From Bursaphelenchus xylophilus (lineage: Eukaryota; Nematoda; Chromadorea; Rhabditida; Aphelenchoididae), in assembly GCA_904066235.2 (NCBI GenBank), contig CAJFCV020000005.1, forward strand, positions 5,575,501 through 5,639,500: a DNA stretch of 64,000 nt. Reading direction: 5' to 3'. The notes beneath the pieces are model-generated. The model saw nothing but the letters and a program-made list of their open reading frames with translations, was not told the DNA's origin and made no database searches. A program made the translations under genes and the position numbers. Of this stretch, positions 42,377-53,534 are shown in pieces (the first letter of the stretch is position 1; each line of letters opens with the position of its first letter).

Positions 42377-44810
42377 ATGGAAGTCGAGGTGAGTTGAAAG
42401 AGCGACCTTCGGTATCGAGGTGTTCGGTATCGAGGTGCGCTAGAATTTGGCCCCATTTTTTGTGGCTTTGTTCGATGACAATACGATCAGTAATCACTTC
42501 TGTAGATTTTTTTGAAGGTTATGCCGAGAGGATGGAATTACGAAAAGCAAATTGTTTCAAACGTCATGCATAGGCTATATACCCTGTAGATGTAACAAAA
42601 CGCGACACTTTCAAGTGGAAAGTTATTGTACACGGCGAACAACTTGATAGTTGACGAAAGTTGATAGGATTACTGTAACATAGAGGAACTGCATGATGAT
42701 AAGAAAACATCGTGGTTATCAGATGTTCTTCCACACTCTTAATGGATTGTTATTGCAAATTTTAATTAAATTCTCCATCCGATACGCAGATTTATTTAGG
42801 TTCCATAACAGATTTTGAAATGTGGGCCAAGGCGAGCAAGACTCGGAATAGCTGGTCTAAGTAGGTTATTAGGCACGTAGAGATGAATGGTTTAACTAAT
42901 GTCTAGAACGCTGGTTTTTTGAAAATGTAATTCACGACTGAACCAAGTCATACAAAACCCGTATTTTTCTATGGTATCTTCAACAATGTTTATAGAATTT
43001 TGTTTTATCACCATAATGTAAAATAACTAGTGCTTTTGAACAACGGCCTGCACATGGTATAACACAACGTTTCTAAGGTTGAAGTCTTTTTTTCAAGGCG
43101 CAACCATCAACTTCTACGTGTTTAGTCATGTATTTGGGCAATCGATTTATTGCCTTGTTCGTCTTGGTGCACCTTTCAAACTCTGTTTATTGCTCATGAG
43201 GACCAATGAAACCCAAATACGTATAAAAAGAGATCGCTTCCCGGCTGACGGTATAGTGCATCTGAGGCAGAGTTAACCTGTAAGGCGTTTCATTATTGTG
43301 TTCGAACAGAACGTTGTGGACATGTACATTTTCAAAAAATGTTTTTTGTCATAAGTCGGTCATGATGGCATAAAAACTATACAAAAACGATTACTGGCCG
43401 TGCTAGCATCGAACGAAGCCATAAAAACATGAAATCAAATTCTAGGACGATGCCTTGTTTAGGGTTGCTTCAGAAACTCGCAAAGTCTCTTTTAATTACG
43501 TTCATAAAAACCGAAAAGGTCTTAAAATGTGCATCTTTTTAATCATTTTGCTTCTACATTGTTAGAAATTGTTGGATGGATTAATCAGGGCTCCATTTAT
43601 AAAGTAAAGTTGTCTATAAGTCAAAGAGATTGGCCGGTCCCCAGAGATCTATACATTCATCTTTTTTTAGGTGGTGGAGAATGTCTCGCCCATCTCCGAC
43701 GCCGCCAAGATGTTGCATGATATGGATGTTCCACCATTATTGCGTCGAAATTACATCAAAACGGGTTATCGACCATTGAACCGAGAGTTACAGTACTATG
43801 TGAAATCAGCTTTCAGTTGGCACAATGAAGTGGTAGGTAAACGCAAATAAAAACACATACAGATTAACATCTGGACACATGCCATTCCATTGATCCTTTT
43901 GTATTTGTTCTACATTCTGCCGGAACTTACGTATGATCGTCCACGAGCTACCGTACTCTTTACTTACTTTGGAGTCGCTTCAGTATTTTTCTGTTCGGCG
44001 ATGACCCATCTTATGGTTGGTCGCTTTTTTCTTTTTATAAGCATTATTTTGCAGCACAGTAGATCTCCTTTGGATCATATTTTCTGGCTTTTGGTGGACT
44101 TTTCTGGGATTGGTGTCTTCTCCTTGGCGATTGGAGTTCAACGATTTCTCTCAAGGCCCTACAATTCTATGCTGTTCACAACTGTAAGTGATCTTTAGGA
44201 CATTTCAGATTAACTGTAACATCCATAGTTCTACATTCCCACTTTGACCGGCGTCGTCCTTTTGCAATATCTAACCACCTCTGGCTTCTTCGTTCTCCGT
44301 CCTCTTTGGAAGACACGACATACGATACGTATTGTGTGTTGCGCAATCGTCGTATTCTGGATTTACATTCCGCTTCTAGGGCGATACTGGGAAGGACACG
44401 AAGACATGACCGTCCATACCCGAGCACTCCAATGGTTGGTACTCTCCGGGATCTTTATGGGTGCCCATTTCCCCGAATGCTGTGCTCCTGGATGTTTTGA
44501 TCTCGTTGGATATGGCCATCAAGTGAGTCAAGGATCTCTGACTAATCGTGTTCAGCTGTTCCACATCTGCATTATGCTTGTGACTTGGTGTCTCTGCGAG
44601 TCCGCCCACAAGGATTGCGTACGCAGAACCACCGGAGAATTAGGAATCTGGGGAGATTCCCTGACCAAGCCTTTGATTGGGGTCATGATATTGGCCTGCT
44701 TGACTTGTGCAATTACTACAATCGCTCTTGTCTATCAAGCCAAGTCTCAGATCAAAGAACACATGAACTCTCAAAGATCCAGGGCTTCGAAAATAGAGAA
44801 AACCAAGTAA
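42377..44810 (+). CDS. PAQR family seven-helix membrane protein (membrane progestin receptor-like)
   Basis: Five exons are secure (43671-43832, 43863-44015, 44055-44183, 44229-44522, 44556-44810). The best in-phase start is a short exon at 42377-42388 (MEVE) joined across a 1.3-kb intron; otherwise the Met at about 43713 may serve. The total is about 334 residues. PAQR hallmarks are all present: NEVINIWTHAIP at the first helix, SAMTHLM with the zinc-binding Ser and His, LLVDFSGIGVFSLAIG, and GHQLFHI with the last two His ligands. Members are lipid-modulating or steroid-responsive receptors; nematode paralogues act in membrane fluidity and sterol response. The intron at 44016 uses GTTGGT. A 33-base intron (44523-44555) keeps the frame open if retained. 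Confidence 0.88.
42389..43670. other. Putative long first intron of the PAQR gene, or its promoter
   Basis: If the MEVE exon is real, this is a 1.28-kb intron; if not, it is 5' flank. It holds a short direct repeat (TTCGGTATCGAGGTG twice at about 42411-42440) and otherwise AT-rich sequence. No repeat family seen elsewhere in the window, no RNA gene and no coding exon is recognised. Confidence 0.35.
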
Positions 44811-44980
44811 TCACATTCTAGAACATACCAGTACATAAACAACTAGTGTCCATAATATTTATTTCTCAATTTTATATACAAAAGTGTGGAGGTGCTAATA
44901 AGTACAAAAATGGGCGGTGATATAAGAAGTTTGGATCACCAGAGGCAATTATGTCAGTAAGGCATTTTGATTAGAATAAA

Positions 44981-45614
44981 TTAAGATATCGTGCAGCATC
45001 CCGATTGTTGTTTGGCTTGTGAATTCTGGACGTAGTTTATCTCGCGAACAATCTCAGCAAATACTGTATTAACGTTGTGAGCATTCTTGGCACTACATTC
45101 GGCGAAAGGGCAACCCCATTGTTCGGCCAAAGCCGCGCCCTCCTCTGTTCGAACTTGTCGTTGATGGGATAAATCACATTTGTTACCAACGAGGAGGATT
45201 GGGACTTGATCTGTCCCCTAAACACGACAAGATTCAGTTTAACTTGTGACAAGATCACCTGCGACTTACCTTTACCCTCACAATCTGGTCCCTCATTGTC
45301 CGTATGTCATGGAACGATTGGAGATTTGTTATCGAGTACACTACAACAAATCCTTGACCATTCTTAATGTAGAGGTCTCTCATCGAGGCAAATTGTTCTG
45401 TCCCTGCGGTATCCAACAACTCCAAAACCGACGGCTTTCCATCCACTTCGATCTCTTTCCGATAAAAATCTTCAATAGTGGGACAAAAATAATCTAAAAA
45501 TAAAATGATCAATGAAAACAACTCACCCAAGAACTTGTTCGACACAAATTGGACGGTCAGCGCCGACTTCCCGACTCCTCCCGAGCCCAGAATAACCACT
45601 TTGAACTCCCGCAT
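44981..45614 (-). CDS. rap-2: Rap2-type Ras-family small GTPase
   Basis: Three exons (45527-45614, 45270-45493, 44981-45217) give 182 residues; vertebrate Rap2 has 183. It is a membrane-bound molecular switch in cytoskeletal and synaptic signalling. G1 is GSGGVGKSA, switch [15 protein letters not shown] has the Rap Thr61, G4 is NKCD and G5 is ECSAK. Phe39 (TIEDFYRKE) and AEQWGCPF mark it as Rap2 and not Rap1. The end CCTIS is a CAAX box for prenylation, with a second Cys for palmitoylation. Oddity: switch I reads [12 protein letters not shown], so Tyr32 is Phe and Asp33 is Cys, although the boundary of the 33-base intron falls in the Asp30 codon. It is convergent with PAQR (170 bases) and divergent from glutaredoxin-3. 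Confidence 0.95.
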
Positions 45615-46109
45615 TTCATAAAAATATCATGGAATCGATGGCTGAAATGAACTCAAGTCGCTTGAGAGTTTGGACCCGATCTAGAATTAAAAACACGCTG
45701 AATGTCCAAAATGAAACTGAATAGAAATCACATGTAATCTACGAGTTGACATTGTAATAATCGAGAGAACCATGATGCTGTTCAAACAACGTAATAAAAC
45801 AAATTGTCCGTAAAAGAACCATTCAGAATGGACGCGTTAGAAAAAGAGTCAACTGCAATAATCGATTACTCAAATACTAATAATGAGTTAGAAAAGACGG
45901 ACAACATCACGGTGCATCATTTTATTCGATTTATGCGCAACTAGTCCATCTTTCTTCTCCGATATGAGCAGTTTTTGTTTGCAGCGTGCAGAACTTGTTA
46001 AAGCCAGGGCGCGGTCTGCAGCAAAAAAAAATAATTTTTTTAGAGATCGACTGCAGCTGCAGTACATGTAAAATAGAGAAACTCCTAGGGATTCGGTTCC
46101 TTTGACGGA
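45615..46109. promoter_or_regulatory. Divergent promoter region of Rap2 and glutaredoxin-3 genes
   Basis: The 495 bases between the two start codons must contain both promoters. A 5' non-coding exon for Rap2 may lie in it. AT-rich; a purine/pyrimidine patch and a PstI-like palindrome (CTGCAGCTGCAG, about 46052) are visible. No further motif is secure. Confidence 0.35.
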
Positions 46110-46921
46110 ATGGCGAAATTGCGAAGTGAGGCTGAATTTGATAACTTTACCAATCAAAGCGGGTAGGCTGTATTGGTTAGTTTTAAAACCATCTACTGCT
46201 ATTTAGGCTAAACCTTGTTCTTTTTGGTGCTAATTGGTCGGATGCTTCTTCCAAGTTGAACGACGTTTTAACCGATCTTACGAAAGATTTAGCTGGTCAG
46301 TTCAAGTTTTCTTATTGTGATGCTGAAGACGTTTCTGAAGCCGCGTTGAAAGTTAACATTGAAGCTGTCCCGACAGTTGTATTCTTCAAGGTTTGGACAA
46401 ATGTGTCTTAAACTTGTTTTTAGGATGGTAAAAGCTTAAATCGAATTGATGGTTTTCACCCAACAGAAATAAGGAATGCGATAATTACCCAATCGTTTTC
46501 CACAGAAACGGGAGGTGCCGAAGCTCCAGTGAAGGTATGGCTTATAAGATTATGCAGCCACTCATAATTCCAGGACTTAAACGCCCGCTTGAGGGAGTTG
46601 ATCAACAAGGAACGAGTCACCCTTTTCATGAAAGGACTTCCTGCACAGCCTCGATGTGGTATGTTTATTTTTCCGGTATCTTATAATTGATATTTAGGTT
46701 TCTCTAGGAAGATCGTGGAACTTCTGAACGAAAACAAGATAAAATTCTATGCCTTCGATATTTTGAGTGACGAGGAAGTGAGACAAGGATTGAAGAAGTA
46801 CAGTGACTGGCCAACTTATCCACAGCTGTACTTGGATGGTGAACTGTTGGGTGGTCTTGATGTAGTGAATGAGGAATTCCAAAACCCCGAGTTTGTTTCA
46901 AAGTTACCCAAGATTTCTTAA
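46110..46921 (+). CDS. Glutaredoxin-3 (PICOT) with one thioredoxin-like and one monothiol glutaredoxin domain
   Basis: Five exons (46110-46162, 46207-46390, 46424-46534, 46574-46658, 46698-46921) give 218 residues. GLRX3 carries [2Fe-2S] clusters with BOLA2 and supports iron delivery in the cytosol. The first 105 residues are a thioredoxin fold in which the redox motif is replaced by NWSDASSK, without Cys. The glutaredoxin domain follows a short linker and has the monothiol site CGFS at about 144-147 and [19 protein letters not shown]. Human GLRX3 has two glutaredoxin domains; this one has only one, as in yeast Grx3/4. One donor is GTTTGG. The stop is 27 bases from the stop of the convergent lectin gene. 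Confidence 0.93.
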
Positions 46922-46948
46922 AGTTGTTTATTCTAATTAGTAAAGGCT

Positions 46949-48289
46949 CTAATATTTTTCTACCGCTTCGTAGTTGAGAGAGAATCCTCGATAATTCAGG
47001 CTGGGATCGGTGAAAAATCTGACAAGTGCATAATTTTGACTAGTAAGGAAAGAGAGGGGAGTTTTAACATCTGTTCCAGTTAGTCTTGTTAATTGTTTGC
47101 TCTTAATTATGTCTTTTCCATCTTGGATTGCCAAGTAGTCATAGTTTTTCTCGAGGTTGAAGTCGGTGATCGTGATATTGAGAACTTTGTCGGGAAGAGT
47201 GCTGATCAAGTAGAGCTGATCAATGTCATTAGGATAGTTCTTGGGGTAGTTTGGACTAGTAATGGTGCCTGTAGGGTCGTGAAGCTCTTGCGTCGGTTCT
47301 TTGTGTCTAATGGGAAGGTTATTTCGTGTTCCTAGACTTACACTGATGTATAAGTAGCATTCCAACCCTGGCGAGTGATAATGTGATCTGTTATAAAGTT
47401 CAATGTTAACACATTTTCAGACGATTCGTATATTTTCTTGAAGAGATAGGTGCCGTAGATACTAAAACGAGTGTATTCCTTCAGCCATTACCTACGTATC
47501 AATCTTGTTGGTAAGGTTTCCGTTATAGTCGTCATACAACACGACCTTGTCAAAGTAATTCTCGGTATAGAAGTCATGGAATTCCAGTTTGATTCTGTAT
47601 CCTGGTTTCACTTTAATGTGATAGAAGCAGTTCAGATTGTTGGGGTAGTTAGTTGGAAAGTTTGGGGAGCTCAAGACTCCTTCAGGGCGCTCATAATTTC
47701 TTGTCGGACAGCTGAAATAAAATTTCATGTTTAAAGTTATTTTACCCACTTTGCAGAGGCTTGTTTGCAGATGAATCTCTGAGCATATTTGCATCCCAAA
47801 GTCTTCCAACCATGGTTCTCGATTGTTCTCCAGGCGACACAAGCATTGTCCGCAGTCTTGGTCGGTTCTTCTTTCAGCCATTTTGTAAAGTAGGCAACAA
47901 ATCCATCAGACCATCTCCAAACAGGGGAATACCATCTACTGTCTCTCTTAAGTCCAATCCATGGGGGATAAAAGCCTTTTGTGTTGTTATTGTATAGTTC
48001 TGAAGAAATAGGGCCTAAATAAATGCTTTTTACCTCTGACGTAATCATACTCATCTTGAGTTTTCAACGAAACTAAACTGCCACCGTCTTTTTTACAGTA
48101 TTCAACGGCCTCGTTGTAGGGTAAATTGATGGAAGACAGAAGATAGCATTGATTGGTATGCGATTTATATGTCCATCCAGGAGGGCATGGAGCTTGTTGC
48201 GCAACTATCATAAGTCTCAGATTTTAAATGGTATACTTACCTACACACCCTATTAATAGAGTCAATCTGCTAAGCCAAGACGAAGTCAT
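46949..48289 (-). CDS. Secreted C-type lectin with two CUB domains
   Basis: Six exons (48241-48289, 48034-48204, 47750-47999, 47496-47711, 47342-47461, 46949-47306) give 387 residues. A signal peptide (SRLTLLIGCVVA) leads to a C-type lectin domain (about 22-155) beginning APCPPGWTYKSHTNQCYLL, with the Cys framework closed by LGCKYAQRFIC; the sugar-binding EPN/QPD and WND motifs are not clearly present, so calcium-dependent sugar binding is doubtful. Two CUB domains follow: CPTRNYERPEGVLSSPNFPT and then DPTGTITSPNYPKNYPND. This layout is common in nematode clec genes, many of them induced by microbes or expressed in gut and epidermis. An inferred GTGGGT donor joins the lectin and CUB domains, because a later GT would cause a stop. 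Confidence 0.9.
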
Positions 48290-48823
48290 ATTTAGATGCC
48301 ATTTCTTGTGAAGTGTGAACTTTTATACGATCGGGCGAGAACAATTAATTTGGAATGTCTTATCAGATGGGAACTATTGCATCAAGCTGTTAAAAGTGTT
48401 ACCCTTGTCACTAATTATTTGACTTCGGTTATCTTGGGGCATATGTGTGAATAGAAGCTAATTTCCCTTCGTAAAATTCTTTATTGGATTAGACAACTAT
48501 GCAACCAACTCTAACTTTGACATCACACAACTTAGGTATTATGTATAGACTGACTTAAGTTAAGATTTACATTAATTTTATTGCCCGTAAACGTCGGATA
48601 AACTTTTGGAGCAACAAAATGTCATAAAAAGTTAATGAATCGGAATGAAATAAAAATATGCAATAAAAAGATTATCAGCAACATCCTAAATGCAGACTCA
48701 GAGAATTTGAATGGACTGGAATGTCAAAGGAACGAACCAGGTCTATGAAAGAAAGACTATCACAAAGACAAGATGTGCTGGAAAACGACATGCCATGAGC
48801 TTATTTGAACTAACTTCGAATAT
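48290..48823. other. Intergenic region between nuclear receptor and lectin-CUB genes
   Basis: A 534-base AT-rich gap holding the 3' flank of the nuclear receptor gene and the promoter of the lectin gene. No repeat, RNA gene or coding exon is seen. Confidence 0.4.
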
Positions 48824-50791
48824 TTAGATCGACTCCATGGCCTCCTCCTTTACTCTGAATCGTCCTTCTGGCGTGGATTGTCTGATTCCGAGAGCTGTTT
48901 CTTTCACCAACGAATTCAATGAAAAGAGGTTAAACATATCAATGATTTGTAAAGATTCGTTTTTCTTGGCCGCCACTTTCTGTAAATTAATCGGCTTACA
49001 AGAATTAAAAGAAAAAAGTGTTTTCGATTTTCCTGCGAACAGGATGATGTAGTTCATGCTCATAAATCCTATTTAAGGCAAGATAAACTTACTCGTATGG
49101 TTGGAATCCTCAGTATAATACTCGCATATCTCTCCGAAGCACTCGTTGTATCGTATTTCTTAGATATGTGATTGTACAAAGCCTCCAGAAATTTTTTCTG
49201 CTCGGCCGCGATGTTTCTCTGACTAGCTGAATCCAATCCTTCGGTGTCTAAAATACATTGGGTCAGGTGTTGAAATCCGGACTTTACCTGGATCAAAGAA
49301 CATAATGGCTTGAAGCGTTGCGAACTCGGTAGTAGTTATATTCAATTTCCGAAATGGTTTCATTACATAATCAATCATCACCGACATGACCGGGGCGAGA
49401 CCACTAAGGCTGCCAACAGTCGGATAGTGGGCATCTGGAGGGACATCGACCAAACTTCTGACTCCAGATGGACCACAAACTGAGCCAGACGAAATGAGAT
49501 CAGGGTCGAAGATCTGATGAACCGGGTCTCGACTGTCGGAAGTTCCAGAACTAGGGTCTGAACCATCACTGCAGCCGGTTGGAGGCCCATTGGAATGGAC
49601 GGGAGAACTAAATGAATCATGAATATAAACGGCAGTATAACGTACTTATACAGTGCTCCACTCGAAGGAGAGACCCCGCCAAAGTAATGAGTCGACTTCA
49701 CAAATTCATCATTAATCTTTTCCGGAGTTCTGAAGGCTTCACACATAATCATATAAGAACTGGCATGGTTGGTGATAAGTGCGATCTGCAATGAAAACAG
49801 TGATTGTGGATAAAGTAAACAGACGAAGCAAAAGTTCAAACAAGTATTACCTTGTCTGACATGGGGAGCTTCCTAAATGCGGTAAAAGTCTTGGCCCAGT
49901 CGATATACAAAGTAATTATGCGGGATCTCCAGAACGGCATCTTATGTTGGCCTTTGCCTGGCAACGGAGCGGCTATCGGATCGCTCAATTTAACATTGAT
50001 TGGTTGGCTGAATACACTCGGCGCGGCTAGAGCTTCATCCAACGAACCATATGGACATAGGGTAGCTCGGCTGAGTAAAAGAGAGAAGTTATTTTCGAGA
50101 TTTACTAATCTCTCCAGCATCGGCTCACTGTCATTCTAAATATGAAAGTGATAAAGAAAAACGATACGTCATTTTAAATTGGTTAAAAAACCTACAAATG
50201 CCCTAGAAGAGCTGCATGGCTCAAAAGTAGACTCGAAGGAGACAGCACCAAAGGCGATAGTATCTTCATCGAGTTCACTGGGAGAGTCATCTGATCGTGG
50301 AGAGGGTGGCCGGGTTGTTTTCCCATTCTTCTTATCTTTCTGCCTCGTTCGTTTGGTATATCCAATCCTATCCCGATTGTTTTGAATAGCTAAATAAGTA
50401 GGTAAGACAACTTTCTAAACAACTTACCATTCCTATTCATACCCACTTGAAGACATTTTTGAAAGCGGCAATACCGACAAGCACACCGAACTCCCTTGTT
50501 TACTGGGCAATTGCCCGAACCCATGCAATTAAATGTCCGGTTATTCTAAAGCAATTAATTATTCAAAGAAAACAACAAAATCGATGACAGTATGGGTACT
50601 ACAAGTAAAATCCACTCACAACAATCGCTCGCCGAAAGAAAGTCTTACACCCATTACAACTGGGGACATCATAATGCCTGCCGGTTGCCAAATCGTCGCA
50701 GACTACGCATTTCGTGCCTAAACCACAACTCAATAAGCAGAAACCCTATGAACAACATACCTGTAGGCAGCTTTTCACTGGCAGACGCCAT
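48824..50791 (-). CDS. Nuclear hormone receptor of the nematode supplementary type
   Basis: Nine exons (50761-50791, 50620-50717, 50428-50545, 50196-50389, 49851-50135, 49646-49785, 49288-49607, 49093-49247, 48824-48979) give 498 residues. The DNA-binding domain starts at about residue 14: [27 protein letters not shown], with P-box CNGCK, then the second zinc module ending [16 protein letters not shown] Ser/Pro-rich hinge follows. The ligand-binding domain runs from about 170 to the end, with [17 protein letters not shown] as helices 3-5 and [19 protein letters not shown] as helices 10-12. These transcription factors are greatly expanded in nematodes and mostly orphan. The last intron (48980-49092) is assigned with an acceptor at TTTACAG; two closer acceptors lead to stops. 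The upstream 120 bases of hinge are the least conserved. Confidence 0.93.
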
Positions 50792-51403
50792 TCAGCACAC
50801 AATTATCTTTGGCGCATAACGAAACGACCAGATGACACTTATTACAAAACACACTTCTTTCTCCGTGATAATCCGTTGATTAAAAAAATCTCAAATTGTA
50901 TATCGGAAAGCCAAACTTTATCGGGTTAAACCTTTGCTGTTCAAGACCCAGACAACCAGACGGATTCGTAAATTATGCAAATTTGACGTTGATTCCCGAT
51001 GATCCAAGTTTCTGATGTGCATGAAGTTTGTCAAGGAATTTACTACTTTGGTTTACGTTGAACTCGTATATATTACTGCATATTATTCTTTCGATTCAGT
51101 TTCTTGGAAAAAAAATTTGAATTGGCGCGCTCTAAAAAATATTTCGGGTCCATAGAAAATTCGAAAATGTTCGAGAATTCTTGTGAGCCATGAGGGCGAC
51201 GGGGGGCGGGTGAGGAGAGAGATGAATTGTGAAAGCATGGGTATTTTTGGGTGATGTACAATTTCTGTATTCAATTACCTTTCTTTCGTGTTGCTTCTTT
51301 CCTTTGAATTAACTTTTGGAAGGGTTGATTCGTCAGCTGTTTTAGGTCTACGTTCACCAGCGAATACATTTATTTGTTTTTCTTGTGATATCCACAACAA
51401 ATA
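50792..51403. promoter_or_regulatory. Divergent promoter region of nuclear receptor and DnaJ genes
   Basis: The 612 bases between the two start codons hold both promoters. A G-rich run (GGGCGACGGGGGGCGGGTGA, about 51191) and a CGAGAATTCTTG stretch (about 51173) that resembles inverted heat-shock elements (nGAAn/nTTCn) lie within 240 bases of the DnaJ start. That would suit a chaperone gene, but the match is short and unproven. Confidence 0.4.
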
Positions 51404-53278
51404 ATGTTTTTCACCGATGGAATGGGATTTGGCGGTGGAGGAGGTCGACATAATGACGGCCCTGTCGATACCCAGTTGTACGATCTACTTAGGGTCCCCC
51501 CGACGGCTTCTCAGGACGACATAAAAAAGGTAATAATTTTAAGTTTTAGTCTATTATTATTTTTAGTCATATCGAAAGCTCGCCAAGGAATACCATCCTG
51601 ATAAAAACCCTAATCACGGCGACAAGTTCAAGGAGATTAGCGCTGCTTATGAAGTGTTGTCCGACCCCCGGAAACGTGAAATCTACGATCAGGCCGGCTT
51701 GGAAGGCCTGGAGGGTGGTGGTGGAGGTGGATTCTCTGGAGAAGACATCTTCAGTATGTTTGGAGGTGGTGGTGGTATTTTCAACATGTTTGGTGGAGGT
51801 GGCCGTGGAAGGCGGCAACGCAGGAAAGGAGAGGATACCGTCCAGCCGTTCCCCGTGTCGTTAGAAGATCTTTACAAAGGGAGAACTGCGAAACTTCAAG
51901 TCACTAAAAACATTATATGCAGTTCTTGTGAAGGGTAGGTTGCTGAATTATGTTAATGCCTTTCTTTTAGAAAGGGTGGAAAAGAAGGAGCTTGTCAGAC
52001 ATGCACTAGATGCCATGGACAAGGGCGGGTGTTGGTTACTAGACAGTTCGGTCCTGGGATGATTCAACAAATGCAAACAAAATGTACGACTTGCAATGGA
52101 GAAGGTACTATAATCAACGAAAAAGACAGATGCGTTAAATGCTTGGGCAAAAAAACGGTCAAAGAACAAAAGGTCATCGACATTCACATAACCCCTGGAA
52201 TGAGAGAAAATCAAAAGATTATTTTCTATGGTGAAGGAGACCAAGAGGTATGATTTGCAGTCCCTTTTGTAATTTCCCGTTTTTAGCCAGGAATCGAACC
52301 TGGAGATGTAATCTTGGTTATCAAAACGAAACCTCATCCAGAGTTTCAAAGAAGAGGAGACGATTTGTGGATGAGGAAATCTATCAGCCTCAATGAAGCC
52401 CTTTGTGGATATCAAACGGTTGTGGAACATTTGGATGGCCGAAAAGTTCTGATCAAGACTAAACCTGGCGAAGTAATTAAACCAGGTATGAAATTCAGGA
52501 CGGGGGTTTGCTAGTTTGCCCCCCGGCAAGTCTACTGTCAGGGGTGGGGGGTAATTAATGACGTGGATCCCTTATGTGTTCTTTCGTAGAAAAAATTATC
52601 ATGTAACCTCTTCTAAAAGTGTTACGTAAAAATTACTTTTATCAAAATTGCACTTACAATTCACACTTTTGTTGCGCACTATACTTTTTTGAAGGGATCT
52701 ACGCCATCGGTTATCCTAAACTCCTGAAGAGCGGCTAGATTCTTCCGAGGGGCGTGTGTTTGAAGATAGATTCTCCAGTCGATCAGGACGTCTGTTACTG
52801 ATTAATGATTTTTTTAGAATCTGTTCGAATTGTAAAAGGCGAAGGAATGCCTAACAAAGACAACAGTGCCCATGGAAGCTTGTATGTAATTTTCTCAGTA
52901 ACTTTCCCAGAAAATCGCTTTTTGACCGAGGATGGATTTAAGGTAAGCTAGTTTTTTAAAAAAGGCGAGGAAAATTTGAACCAACTACGAAGGAATATCT
53001 GTTGGTCGTTTTGGCAAAAAAAATCAAATATCGTGCAACTCGAGAGTGCCAATGTAACGTCGTATTTATTTTAGCAATTGGAAAGCCTTCTGCCGAAACG
53101 ACCCCATGCAGCAATTACTGTTACTCCAGATATTGAAGAAGTTTCTCTTTGCGACTTCGATGAAGCTAGATATGAAGGTGGAGGCGGTGGTCGCCGAGAA
53201 GCTTACCATGACGATGACGACAGCGATGAGGAAATGCATGGGCATGGTGGTCAGAGAGTGCAGTGCGCGTCCCAATAA
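51404..53278 (+). CDS. Type I DnaJ/HSP40 co-chaperone (DNAJA2-like), prenylated
   Basis: Six exons (51404-51529, 51567-51934, 51971-52247, 52287-52485, 52818-52942, 53075-53278) give 432 residues. It hands unfolded clients to HSP70 and stimulates its ATPase. The J domain (about 25-90) has the HPD tripeptide in [10 protein letters not shown] Gly/Phe region ([20 protein letters not shown]) follows. Then come four zinc motifs ([36 protein letters not shown]) and the two client-binding barrels ([20 protein letters not shown]). The C terminus CASQ is a CAAX farnesylation box, as in DNAJA1/2. The 332-base intron in the C-terminal domain is the longest. The AXH-domain gene starts 256 bases downstream on the same strand. 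Confidence 0.96.
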
Positions 53279-53534
53279 TCGTTGGCAGTAACCATTTCTG
53301 TCTTTCGGGTCCTCGTTCCGAATAATTTTAGTAATGGCTCGGACGGTTATTTGTATTATCTGACTGCATGATTTTATAAAAAATGTTAATACTGATCGTA
53401 TAAAGACGTCGGACTGCACATGAACTTTTATTTCGTTTTCTGTGTCTTTGGGCGCAATGCCAATATTGATTTAATATTTAAACAAAGAAAGATAAAGTTT
53501 TGACTTTAAATGGGGCAGCATTTTGTGGGCGCTT

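Noticed and set aside
42411..42440. Two copies of TTCGGTATCGAGGTG as a regulatory repeat
   Set aside because: Only two copies, with no inverted partner or known factor; too little to call a site.
48016..48034. A 19-base intron in the lectin gene
   Set aside because: Too short to splice; a 34-base intron to the next acceptor keeps the frame and gives a better lectin domain.
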